DNA from: Omnitrophica WOR_2 bacterium RIFCSPHIGHO2_02_FULL_45_21
GTDB taxonomy: Bacteria > Omnitrophota > Gorgyraeia > Gygaellales > UBA12090
Assembly (NCBI GenBank): GCA_001805575.1
Contig: MHGN01000063.1
Coordinates: 1 to 50,240 of the forward strand
Length of the DNA stretch: 50,240 bases
Direction of reading: 5' to 3'
The notes beneath the pieces are model-generated. The model did no database searches, was not told where the DNA came from, and saw only the letters and a list, made by a program, of their open reading frames with translations. A program made the translations under genes and the position numbers. Positions 26,154-33,444 of the stretch are shown here, piece after piece. Within the stretch, counting starts at the first letter, position 1, and every line of letters starts with the position of its first letter.

Positions 26154-27458
26154 TTAAAATTGCGTTGCTACTATTGCCGAAAGCAAATTATCATCCGTAT
26201 CGCCGATTCCTGACCAAGAATTCTTATTCCAGTCATAGCTGAGTTTTAAAATAGTATTATCTGTCCAACGGTAACCCCCGCCCAAAGAATACCTCTCGTA
26301 CCTATTGGCAATAACTCCGTTTAAGGTAGCAGTGCCATCTCCGTTTATATCTACAAAACTGAACCTGCCCGCTGTATAAAATTTCTCGGTCCAGCTATAG
26401 GTTCCCTCTAGAAAGCCGAAGTTTCCGTCCCGTGTCCTGTTTGCTTCATCCTTAAACTGGCCGTAGGATAATCTCAAGATGGCTTTACTGTCACTAAACG
26501 CCGGAGGGTCAAGAGGTTTTTTTCCTTTACCAAAATCATAACGAGCATCCATTTCCCAGACAGTCCTATCCCAATCATTTTCTCCCGATGGACGAGTAAC
26601 TAAGCCGGCAATGGACATCTCAGCGCTGGAACTGTCTAACCTTCCGGAATTATAATAAGTTGTAGATAAGTATAACGGCTCAATTGGACTGTGATAAAGT
26701 TTCCCCATAAATGCCTTGCCCGCGGTTGAATCTGAGCCTACGCCGGAATTACCGTCGCTCACCGAAACCACCCAGCCCAATGGCTTTAGCTTTAGCTTGT
26801 CTAACTTTACCTTACCGGCAAATTCCAAACCCTCATCAACTACTGTTACTCTAGCCGCAGAATTTGAAGGCAAAACACCTTCAACTAGATTATCTGACCA
26901 GGTCTCCTCGCCAAATCCCAGCTTAAATTTTCCCAAACGAGTAGATAAACTAAACGGAGAATCTTTCAACGCCGGGATAAAATCCTTTGACTGCAGAAAG
27001 AAATAATCCAGCAAAGGGCTCTGGGCGGTGGCATTATTCAGATTAAAACGCATTACTAAGGTATTGATTGCATCCGGCGCGAAAGAAAATTGAAGTTTGG
27101 CATCGGGCATCTCAAAAGAACCGGCAGGGTATGAACCTGCTTTTCCTGAATCAAAAAAACCGAGCGCGGCCCTGCCTTTAATCTTTAGCTTGGCTAAGGT
27201 ATTGGCTAAATCTACTCTCGGCGCCTGCACAGCTTGAGATGCTTCCTTAATTTTAGCTACCTCCTCTTTGGCTTTGAGCGACTCTTCTTTTGCCTTTGCC
27301 TGATCCGCCTCTAACTTTTCAATTCTATTCAATAACTCCTGCACCTGCGTCTTTAGAACTGTTAGTTCCTCATCCCGCTGATCGGCCTTAAGAATTGGGG
27401 CATTAAATGCCAGAACCAATATGAAAACTAATATTCCCGAAAAAATCTTTTCCCTCAT
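26154..27458 (-). CDS. Outer-membrane porin with coiled-coil N-terminus
   Basis: A 434-residue protein: a signal peptide (residues 1-25, IFSGILVFILVLAFNAPILKA), a heptad-rich coiled coil (about 30-75), then alternating aromatic/polar strands of a beta-barrel ending in Phe (IVATQF), the outer-membrane signature. The coiled coil resembles that of porins with periplasmic trimer stalks. Sitting between moeA and the tetrathionate-reductase-like genes, it probably lets the enzyme's substrate into the periplasm. It overlaps the small upstream gene by ATGA. Confidence 0.78.
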   Translation of the reverse strand: MREKIFSGILVFILVLAFNAPILKADQRDEELTVLKTQVQELLNRIEKLEADQAKAKEESLKAKEEVAKIKEASQAVQAPRVDLANTLAKLKIKGRAALGFFDSGKAGSYPAGSFEMPDAKLQFSFAPDAINTLVMRFNLNNATAQSPLLDYFFLQSKDFIPALKDSPFSLSTRLGKFKLGFGEETWSDNLVEGVLPSNSAARVTVVDEGLEFAGKVKLDKLKLKPLGWVVSVSDGNSGVGSDSTAGKAFMGKLYHSPIEPLYLSTTYYNSGRLDSSSAEMSIAGLVTRPSGENDWDRTVWEMDARYDFGKGKKPLDPPAFSDSKAILRLSYGQFKDEANRTRDGNFGFLEGTYSWTEKFYTAGRFSFVDINGDGTATLNGVIANRYERYSLGGGYRWTDNTILKLSYDWNKNSWSGIGDTDDNLLSAIVATQF

Positions 27459-27649
27459 TTTTTCTCTCCTCCCTCTTCTTCTGTCTTTTCTAATATCAAT
27501 TCAATCTTTTCCGGTTTACCGGTATCCTTGAGATTAAAAACCATGCTCAAGATAATCTGCTTAACAAAATTACTTAAGAATGGTTTTAAAGGAACAAGTT
27601 TATTGTTAATAAACAAGCGCATCTTGAAATTTTTAGCTATGTCTTTCAT
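27455..27649 (-). CDS. Small conserved-looking hypothetical protein
   Basis: A 64-residue protein with a KMRLFINNKLVPLKPFLSNFVKQIILSMVFNLK core and a Glu/Lys tail. It starts 2 nt after the moeA stop and overlaps the porin start by 4 nt, which argues it is translated. I cannot assign a function. The pattern suggests a small cytoplasmic alpha/beta protein, not a membrane one. Confidence 0.6.
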   Translation of the reverse strand: MKDIAKNFKMRLFINNKLVPLKPFLSNFVKQIILSMVFNLKDTGKPEKIELILEKTEEEGGEKK

Positions 27650-27651
27650 CT

Positions 27652-28875
27652 TTAATCCAGATAGGTTACCTGCGCCGTATCCCCCGGACGCAGGTTTTCC
27701 AGTTCCTCCGGCAGCTCCATAATCCCATTAGCCAGAACCATTGATTTCAATATTCCTGAACCCTGAGGCCCAGTCAAAGAGGCATAAAGCGTGCCGTTTT
27801 TATTTTCTAAGACTACGCGTAAGAAATAGCGCAGGCCCATTTTCTTCTGAAAATCTTCTCTAAAAATTGCAGGCAGATGAAACCTGAAAATTTCTTTTGC
27901 TCCTGTCATTTTTAAAAGCGCAGGCCGCACGAACTGCTCAAAAGTTACCATACTAGAAACCGGGTTTCCCGGAAGGCCGAAAATAGGAATTTTATCTATC
28001 ATCCCGAAAGCCAAGGGCTTGCCCGGCTTCATTGCCACCCGCCAGAATTTCATCGTAGTACCTAATTTTTTTAAGACGTCCTTAACGAAATCGTAATCCC
28101 CCACTGAAATACCACCTGAGACTAAAAGCATATCGGCACGTAAACCTTTTCTGATTTTCTGCTCTAATTCTTTTCTCTCATCCCTGGCAATCCCTAAGAA
28201 GACAGGGACAGCTCCTGCCCTCTGCGCCTGGGCATATAATGAATAGGTATTGGAATTGCGAATCTTTCCGGGAACAAGCCTTTGATTTATTTCTACCAAC
28301 TCATCCCCGGTAGCCAAAATTGCCGCTTTCGGCTTTCTGTATACCTTTATTTTGCTAACCCCTAAAGATGCCAACATTCCAATATATCCTGATTTTAAGA
28401 TGTCGCCTTTTCTAATGACCACTTCGCCTTTTTTTACATCCTCTCCCGCATAGCGCACATTCTCACCCTTCTTCACTTCACGAAATATTCTTACAAATTC
28501 TTCTTTTCTTTTACTTGACACTTTTTGACTGTCTTCTGCCATCACCACGCTATCCGCGCCTTTGGGAATAGGGGCCCCGGTCATAATCCGTATCGCCTGA
28601 TTATTCCCTATCTTCTTTGCAGTAGTATATCCGGCAGCTAAATCCGAAATTACTTCAAAAACCCTGGGATTTTCACGCGCTGCGCCGGCGGAATCCTCCG
28701 CTCTTACGGCAAAGCCATCCATTGCGCTATTATCAAAAGGCGGAATATTCTCTTTGGCTCTTATATCAACAGCAGAAACTCTGCCTGAGCAGGAATCAAG
28801 ATTAATCAGCTCGGTTTCTTTTACGGGCGAGATATTTTTAAGGATAATTTTTCTGGCTTGGCTTACGTTTATCAT
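27652..28875 (-). CDS. moeA: Molybdopterin molybdenumtransferase MoeA
   Basis: A 407-residue protein with the full MoeA domain order. Blocks: IPPFDNSAMDGFAV, MTGAPIPKGADSVVMAED, ATGDELVEI, SGGISVGDYDFVKDVL and PVSSMVTFEQFVRP. It inserts molybdate into adenylated molybdopterin made by MogA. It leads the operon containing the porin and the tetrathionate-reductase-like complex. The ATG has no visible Shine-Dalgarno (aaaattaaATG); a -10-like TCTAAT lies about 10 nt upstream, so a leaderless transcript is possible. Confidence 0.95.
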   Translation of the reverse strand: MINVSQARKIILKNISPVKETELINLDSCSGRVSAVDIRAKENIPPFDNSAMDGFAVRAEDSAGAARENPRVFEVISDLAAGYTTAKKIGNNQAIRIMTGAPIPKGADSVVMAEDSQKVSSKRKEEFVRIFREVKKGENVRYAGEDVKKGEVVIRKGDILKSGYIGMLASLGVSKIKVYRKPKAAILATGDELVEINQRLVPGKIRNSNTYSLYAQAQRAGAVPVFLGIARDERKELEQKIRKGLRADMLLVSGGISVGDYDFVKDVLKKLGTTMKFWRVAMKPGKPLAFGMIDKIPIFGLPGNPVSSMVTFEQFVRPALLKMTGAKEIFRFHLPAIFREDFQKKMGLRYFLRVVLENKNGTLYASLTGPQGSGILKSMVLANGIMELPEELENLRPGDTAQVTYLD

Positions 28876-28910
28876 TTAATTTTGATTAGAGGGTTTTTTC
28901 TTCCATACTT

Positions 28911-28926
28911 TGTGAAATATTTCACA
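28911..28926. promoter_or_regulatory. CRP/FNR-family operator-like palindrome upstream of moeA
   Basis: TGTGAAATATTTCACA is a perfect 16-bp palindrome and fits TGTGA-N6-TCACA, the CRP-type consensus. Its centre is 43 bp before the moeA ATG. The same core lies upstream of the nxrA-like gene at 38606-38621. Confidence 0.7.
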
Positions 28927-28937
28927 TTAGAGCTGTA

Positions 28938-28962
28938 ATAAAAAAGTGCATTTCTTCTGCAC
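28938..28962 (-). terminator. Hairpin with T-run: terminator of the ahb genes or leader attenuator of moeA
   Basis: Minus strand GTGCA-gaagaaa-TGCAC followed by TTTTTTAT. It ends the siroheme decarboxylase unit, but also lies just downstream of the 28986-29014 promoter, so it could attenuate that transcript. Confidence 0.55.
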
Positions 28963-28985
28963 ATCTGCTTCTATTTACAAAAGGA

Positions 28986-29014
28986 ATAATACCAAAGAAA
29001 ATAGCGCTTGTCAA
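28986..29014 (-). promoter_or_regulatory. Strong sigma70-type promoter toward moeA
   Basis: Minus strand TTGACA (29014-29009), 17-nt spacer, TATTAT (28991-28986). The predicted start is near 28979, about 104 nt before the moeA ATG, with the hairpin and the TGTGA palindrome in the leader. Confidence 0.65.
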
Positions 29015-29057
29015 GAGAAATTTTAAAAAGTTCCGAAATATTCTGCGCCGAGTTAAA

Positions 29058-29477
29058 TCACCCCGTCCCATTGTCCTTTTCCTTTGGATTAAAAGATGTC
29101 TTTTTGAATTCTTTGAGTGTGTTTAGTACCTTATAGGCGCAGTCGTCCATCAATTTAGAAAGCCCGGTTATCAACGCGTTAAGTTCTCTTTGGCTTTTGG
29201 CGTGAAGCATTGTGTAGAAACCGAAGGGCCAGAGGCGGCTGGATTTGCGTAGATAAATATGGCTTATCTGGTCTTTATTCCTGAGCTGACAGGAGAGTTT
29301 CCGGCTAAGAGATGATTTTTCCCAGGCAATAAGGGCATTATGGCTAAATCCTAACTTTTGATGGTTGACAATGGCGGTGAACCTGCGGATTTTCCCCAGA
29401 CGCAAATCCTCTTTTATTTTCTTTAACCGGTCTTTGCTAAAAGGCCGGGATGTTATTTCTATGTCCATGATGCTCAT
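29058..29477 (-). CDS. Siroheme decarboxylase subunit, N-terminally shortened (AhbA/AhbB, NirDLGH family)
   Basis: About 139 residues from the ATG at 29477, which has an excellent AGGAG site 5 nt upstream; the ORF-track TTG start is less likely. The C-terminal AsnC-like domain is clear: IRRFTAIVNHQKLGFSHNALIAWE and WPFGFYTMLHA. The usual N-terminal helix-turn-helix is shortened: only ~14 residues separate SRPF from the LRLGKIRRF block, where relatives have ~24. It should pair with the next gene to remove acetate carboxyls of siroheme on the alternative heme route. Confidence 0.75.
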   Translation of the reverse strand: MSIMDIEITSRPFSKDRLKKIKEDLRLGKIRRFTAIVNHQKLGFSHNALIAWEKSSLSRKLSCQLRNKDQISHIYLRKSSRLWPFGFYTMLHAKSQRELNALITGLSKLMDDCAYKVLNTLKEFKKTSFNPKEKDNGTG

Positions 29478-29550
29478 CTTGACTCCTGACACATCCTGCC
29501 TGCTCAAGCAGACAAGGATATCTGATACTAAAAATATGGCCTATCCCGAA

Positions 29551-30021
29551 TTATGGTTTAAATACGGTTTTAATCTTTATCATCTTAATCGTGGGCAAAT
29601 TAACCACTGCTTTTATGCCGCTTCTCTCTTTTATGGTTCGGATGATTTCATCGCTCCTTCTCTGGGTGGGGCAAATCAGGGTAAACCAGAGGTTGTAGAT
29701 ATCGTCTTTTCTTAAATAGTTATGGGTTACTTCCTTAAAACTATTTATTATCTCAACTATCTTTTTTAATTTACCCTCCGGCGCCGATATACCGATTAAA
29801 GTACGTTTAAAGCCGCTGGCGTCAGGATTATAAATAGGCCCAATGCGCTTGATAATACCCAATGACTTAAGGCGCTTAATTCTGGAAATAACTTCTTCTT
29901 CGGATAAGCCAAGCTCCTTTCCTAACTTTTGAAAAGGCCTTAAAACCAGAGGAAAGCTCTCCTGCAAAAGAATAACGAGCTTTTTATCCAGTTCATCTAA
30001 TTTTGAGATTAAATCAGCCAC
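29551..30021 (-). CDS. Siroheme decarboxylase subunit (AhbA/AhbB, NirDLGH family)
   Basis: A 156-residue Lrp/AsnC-like protein with the family signatures LLQESFPLVLRPFQKLGKELGLSEEEVISRIKRL, GIIKRIGPIYNPDASGF and VTHNYLRKDDIYNLWFTL. In this family the Lrp fold is an enzyme, not a regulator: it decarboxylates siroheme to didecarboxysiroheme for heme b or heme d1. The start is GTG with a good GAGGTGA site 7 nt upstream. It is followed by the shorter second subunit. The NxrC-like heme b subunit nearby would need the product. Confidence 0.85.
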   Translation of the reverse strand: MADLISKLDELDKKLVILLQESFPLVLRPFQKLGKELGLSEEEVISRIKRLKSLGIIKRIGPIYNPDASGFKRTLIGISAPEGKLKKIVEIINSFKEVTHNYLRKDDIYNLWFTLICPTQRRSDEIIRTIKERSGIKAVVNLPTIKMIKIKTVFKP

Positions 30022-30135
30022 AAGAAAATCACCTCAGGCAGATGGCTTTTATCGCCGGTTTGCTTTGCGCACAGCAAAGCAGGCGGAGATAGGCCTGCCT
30101 ACCGGCAAGAAAGTATTTTTATACTTTGCAGTAAA
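30022..30135. repeat. Intergenic hairpin cluster
   Basis: Holds nested inverted repeats: TGCTTTGC-gcaca-GCAAAGCA, flanked by CCGGT/ACCGG, plus AAAGTAT-ttt-ATACTTT. No gene. It may be a REP-like element or part of the ahb leader. Confidence 0.45.
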
Positions 30136-30173
30136 CAAAAAATCCTCCCTATTCTTAGCTTAAGAGAGGATTT
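30136..30173 (-). terminator. Rho-independent terminator of the NXR-like operon
   Basis: Minus strand AAATCCTC ... GAGGATTT followed by a T-run (TTTTTT in all), 32 nt after the stop of the last cupredoxin gene. Confidence 0.75.
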
Positions 30174-30204
30174 GAACAAATCTAACTCTGTTTGTCAAAT
30201 ATGC

Positions 30205-30603
30205 TTATTCTACGAGCAGCTTGCCGTTCATCTGCATATGCTCCTCAGAGCACCAGGCCGTGCACATAAAAGGAAAGCTTCCTCTTTTGTCAGCGACAAA
30301 GGTAACCTCAACCACCTCCCCGGCTTTTATCTCGCTCGAGCTCGGTTCAGTATCAAAATCCGGGAGCGCAAAACCGTGGCTTACGGTCTCGATGTTGCGG
30401 ATGTGCAGTTTTATCTTTTTTCCATAAGGGACTTTGAGCTCTTTAGGATACCAATTCCCGTTATTCGGCGAGCGGGCGATAAGCTCAACAAAAAAATATT
30501 CCGCACTCCGCCTGCGGTAAGACTCATAGGAAAAAACTGCCGCAATCGTTCCGATGGTAACCAGTATCATTAGTGTCACTGCGATGAATTCGTTTCTTTT
30601 CAT
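30205..30603 (-). CDS. Membrane-anchored CuA-type cupredoxin
   Basis: A 132-residue protein: an N-terminal membrane anchor (residues 7-25) and a cupredoxin domain. The CuA ligand set is complete: His in VSHGF, then CTAWCSEEHMQM (C-x3-C-x3-H-x2-M), as in cytochrome oxidase subunit II and N2O reductase. There is no oxidase subunit I or NosZ gene nearby, so it is likely an electron relay for the NXR-like complex. It is the last gene of the operon, 4 nt after the polyferredoxin. Confidence 0.85.
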   Translation of the reverse strand: MKRNEFIAVTLMILVTIGTIAAVFSYESYRRRSAEYFFVELIARSPNNGNWYPKELKVPYGKKIKLHIRNIETVSHGFALPDFDTEPSSSEIKAGEVVEVTFVADKRGSFPFMCTAWCSEEHMQMNGKLLVE

Positions 30604-30607
30604 TATA

Positions 30608-32020
30608 TTAACCTATATACAGCCATAAAAATAATAATGTGGTTAAGGTCAAAAAGGTGAAGATGGGAATCCAGCCCCGCTTTGCCTCCTGAAGTCCGGG
30701 AAAGGTCTGCTTAGAAAGCCTGAACCCGTAGGCAAGCGAGAAAAGATAAAAGACGAGCAGGGTTATGCCCTGCAGATACCCTAAGGAGTGGGTAAAAACC
30801 GGCGTCCAGGGAACGTTCTTAGTTCCAAAGAGATTCCATCCCCAGGAGAACGGGTCAGATAAAATATGTAAAATATAGCTCCCATTGGGAAGAACTATCC
30901 CAAAGCTAAAGGCAATCCAGGCGCCTAAGCCAATAGGAATAAGCGTGTAGGAGAAATTTATAAAGAGCTTTTTCAAAGATACTTCTTTATTGCCGCTAAA
31001 AACTTTGGAGAGATAACTGAAGACAAAGAAAATACCCGGTATTACTAAAAGACAGAGAACGGTATGAAAAGTGATAAAGGTAAGATACCCCCTTAGGGTA
31101 GATGCCCTGACCATATCTTTAAGCACTCCCCAGGGCCCCTGCATACTCAGGAAAAATACCATTGCAATACCGAGCATAATGAATGACTTCCAGGCCTCAT
31201 CCAGACCCCTTTTATCATCCACCAATAAATCTGCTCCCGGCGGCCTGAGGTTAAAAGCCATATTGTCATATGGACAGCTCTTAAAACACTCTAAGCACAT
31301 CCCGCAGTAAGTATTCTTTCTAAAGCTAAAAGGGGCAAGGAGCCAGGGACAGCCATAGCCCTTTTCATTTCCCAAATAGCAGGTCTTAAGTTTATGCTCT
31401 TTACAGACCTGCGGGTCTTTGCTTCTAATCTCAGTCGTGGCAAACTGCGAATACAGCCCCTGGAAGCCGGATACCGGACAGACATACAAACAGAAACTGC
31501 GCTTTTCAAATATTAAGCCCATAATAAAGGCGATAAGAATGATTAATCCTAGAAGGATAAAAGTTGCCAGGGGCCTGACGGTAAAAAATCCGGAGAAAAA
31601 TGTGGTTACCAAGAAGAAGACATTCATTATCCACATATTCTTAAGCGCCTTTGGCCATTTTAGATTTAGCCCGCCCAATTTTCCCATATTCACTCCAAAG
31701 AGCGCTCCCCTTTGCGCCCATTCGCCGAATATCGGAAAAGGGCACATCAGACACCAGGCGCGGGATAAAACCGGAACCAGGACAAACATCAGCATTACCC
31801 ACCAGAGTATCCAGACAATCATAATACCGAAATTATAGTTTCCGGCTGAATAACCGCCTAAGAATCCGGCAAGCAATATAATCACAAAGATAAAGAGATT
31901 AAAGAGAATGGGCAACAGGGGAAACCAGCGGGATTTAAAAAGCGCCCTCACGGGCCTAAACTTGGTGAGTTCGAAGCGCCAGTCCAGGTCAACTAATCCG
32001 AATAACTTATCCTTGCTCAT
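30608..32020 (-). CDS. Membrane 4Fe-4S polyferredoxin (NapH/NosR/CcoG-like)
   Basis: A ~470-residue membrane protein with several helices and Cys motifs WCLMCPFP, FCLYVCPVSGFQ and a ferredoxin site TYCGMCLECFKSCP. Such proteins move electrons between quinol and periplasmic redox partners. It lies between two CuA cupredoxins, so an electron path quinone pool / polyferredoxin / CuA / Mo enzyme is plausible. The ORF-track start is TTG; I prefer the ATG seven codons later, which overlaps the upstream cupredoxin gene by 14 nt. Confidence 0.82.
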   Translation of the reverse strand: MSKDKLFGLVDLDWRFELTKFRPVRALFKSRWFPLLPILFNLFIFVIILLAGFLGGYSAGNYNFGIMIVWILWWVMLMFVLVPVLSRAWCLMCPFPIFGEWAQRGALFGVNMGKLGGLNLKWPKALKNMWIMNVFFLVTTFFSGFFTVRPLATFILLGLIILIAFIMGLIFEKRSFCLYVCPVSGFQGLYSQFATTEIRSKDPQVCKEHKLKTCYLGNEKGYGCPWLLAPFSFRKNTYCGMCLECFKSCPYDNMAFNLRPPGADLLVDDKRGLDEAWKSFIMLGIAMVFFLSMQGPWGVLKDMVRASTLRGYLTFITFHTVLCLLVIPGIFFVFSYLSKVFSGNKEVSLKKLFINFSYTLIPIGLGAWIAFSFGIVLPNGSYILHILSDPFSWGWNLFGTKNVPWTPVFTHSLGYLQGITLLVFYLFSLAYGFRLSKQTFPGLQEAKRGWIPIFTFLTLTTLLFLWLYIG

Positions 32021-32456
32021 TTTCTTTTTTTCGGAAAACAATAACTAAGCTTCCCAGTCCGATTAGAATAACCGCTGCGGCGGACATACTGAACCTGGAA
32101 TTCGGCTTGACCACTAAATATCCCACCATATAGGGATGAAACTCGCCGCAGGTAACCGAACAGCGAAAGCAAAATCTTCCCGGCTTATCCGCTGTAAATT
32201 TTAAAGAGCCGTCCTGCCCGGGATGGGCTGAAGTGCTGACGGCATATCCGTCTACAAAAAAACCGTGATGCACATCCTCGCTGATAAGTCGAATCCTCAC
32301 CAGGTCGCCTTTGTTAACTTCTATAATGTTAGGCGTATAAGAGAATTTTTTTGCCTTAACCTCAAAAAACTTCTCCGCTTGAGCAAAACTGCTCCCCGCC
32401 ATAAACCATAAACTACAAACTATAAACCAACAAAACACTTGACACTTGATTTTCAT
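32007..32456 (-). CDS. Periplasmic CuA-type cupredoxin with C-terminal membrane anchor
   Basis: About 149 residues from the ATG that overlaps the NxrC-like stop (ATGA). A signal peptide, then a cupredoxin domain with His in DVHHGF and CSVTCGEFHPYM (C-x3-C-x3-H-x2-M), the CuA ligand set; a C-terminal hydrophobic helix ends in RKKENEQ. The signal-peptide region is written by near-repeats of 'ataaac'-type words in the DNA. It is a second CuA carrier, distinct from the one at 30205. Confidence 0.85.
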   Translation of the reverse strand: MKIKCQVFCWFIVCSLWFMAGSSFAQAEKFFEVKAKKFSYTPNIIEVNKGDLVRIRLISEDVHHGFFVDGYAVSTSAHPGQDGSLKFTADKPGRFCFRCSVTCGEFHPYMVGYLVVKPNSRFSMSAAAVILIGLGSLVIVFRKKENEQG

Positions 32457-33340
32457 TTTATCTGAAGCTCCACCCAATCCGAAATGGACTTCCTCCCGCC
32501 CCGGTCGCCACTGGCGCCGTTCCAGACACTAAAGGCACAGAGTTTATTCTTCTCTGCTTGCCCCGCCGTTGGCGGGGCCTGTTCTAAATTAGCATCAACT
32601 TCCGGATCAGTGATAGCGATAGCGCGTTTAAATACCACCTGCCAGGTATTATCCGACCAAAAGCCTCTTCCCTGCACATTCTGAAGCTCTTTGGGGGTAA
32701 GAGTACCTACCCTAATGGCAATCAGGTCATTCACTGCCGATTTAGAAATGTCTTTAGAAACTACAAAAATCTCCTTTTCTTCAAACGGGTAATGATAATC
32801 CGCATAAACTTTTGTCTGCATCAGCTCATCGGTTGCGCCGGCCTTTTCCTGGCTCAACCAATACTCCCTATCCCGGCTTGCCTTCCAGTACCAGATATTG
32901 GACTTATGCATAAAACCCATCATAATAGTCGAGGCAGGTATGCCTTCTCCCATGGGGAACATCACCGCGCAGCCATCGGAAAAGGTATTGATTCCCGCAT
33001 CCCTATCCTCTGTATCGTCCTTCCAGCTGATGTAGAAATAGATATCTTTTTTATTGTGAAAGGCGCTTACTCTAAGCGGCGAAACCAAACTCTTGCCCCA
33101 GGGAAGCACAGTAACTTGCTGCATCAGCTCTATTTCTTCTCTGGGAAGGGATTGCCATATATCAGATACGCTAGCGGAAACATCGATTTCCTTATCTAGA
33201 AATTGAACCTCTAAAGTTACCTTCTTTGGCTTTTCAACTCTAACCGGAACTCCCCGAGAATGCCTTATTCCTATATAAACCAGCGCCGCGAACCCAATTA
33301 CCAATGCTATAGATATTAAGATAACGGTGGATTTTTTCAT
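32453..33340 (-). CDS. Heme b-binding gamma subunit, ethylbenzene-dehydrogenase type (NxrC-like)
   Basis: A 295-residue protein: an N-terminal membrane anchor or signal (residues 5-25) and one EB_dh-type heme-binding beta-sandwich. Blocks: DGCAVMFPMGEG, MMGFMHKSNIWYWKA and a C-terminal ASGDRGGRKSISDWVEL, where Met and Lys residues of the family ligate heme b. It carries electrons away from or to the FeS subunit in type II DMSO-reductase-family enzymes. Positioned after the TorD chaperone as in other such operons. Confidence 0.85.
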   Translation of the reverse strand: MKKSTVILISIALVIGFAALVYIGIRHSRGVPVRVEKPKKVTLEVQFLDKEIDVSASVSDIWQSLPREEIELMQQVTVLPWGKSLVSPLRVSAFHNKKDIYFYISWKDDTEDRDAGINTFSDGCAVMFPMGEGIPASTIMMGFMHKSNIWYWKASRDREYWLSQEKAGATDELMQTKVYADYHYPFEEKEIFVVSKDISKSAVNDLIAIRVGTLTPKELQNVQGRGFWSDNTWQVVFKRAIAITDPEVDANLEQAPPTAGQAEKNKLCAFSVWNGASGDRGGRKSISDWVELQIK

Positions 33341-33444
33341 TTAATGAGGCCGCAGCTTATGGAGCCTCCGCTTTGCGGGGAGGCGAACATAAGTTGTTTG
33401 GCCGAATTATCCCGAAGCGTGCGCAGAAAATTTAAAATAAATTT
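33341..33444. repeat. Intergenic hairpin repeat (copy 2)
   Basis: CTTATG-gag-CCTCC-gctttgcgg-GGAGG-cgaa-CATAAG (33356-33393), followed by CGAATTATCCCG (33403-33414). The 12-mer and the neighbouring 'GCGCA(g)AAAATT' words match the complement of copy 1 at 26040-26153. No gene. Confidence 0.6.

Noticed and set aside
27528-27722. Plus-strand ORF of 64 residues
   Set aside because: Antisense to the small protein that is tightly packed between moeA and the porin; the minus-strand frame has better coupling.
29365-29715. Plus-strand ORF of 116 residues
   Set aside because: Shadow across the two siroheme decarboxylase genes; no recognisable domain.
29551-30021. Lrp/AsnC transcription regulator
   Set aside because: The RPF, THNYLR and YNLWFTL blocks place it with siroheme decarboxylases, which use the Lrp fold as enzymes.
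30136-30180. tRNA 3' end (the 'aggatttgaac' string)
   Set aside because: No cloverleaf can be drawn around it; the bases form the arm of a terminator. No tRNA or rRNA gene was found in the window.
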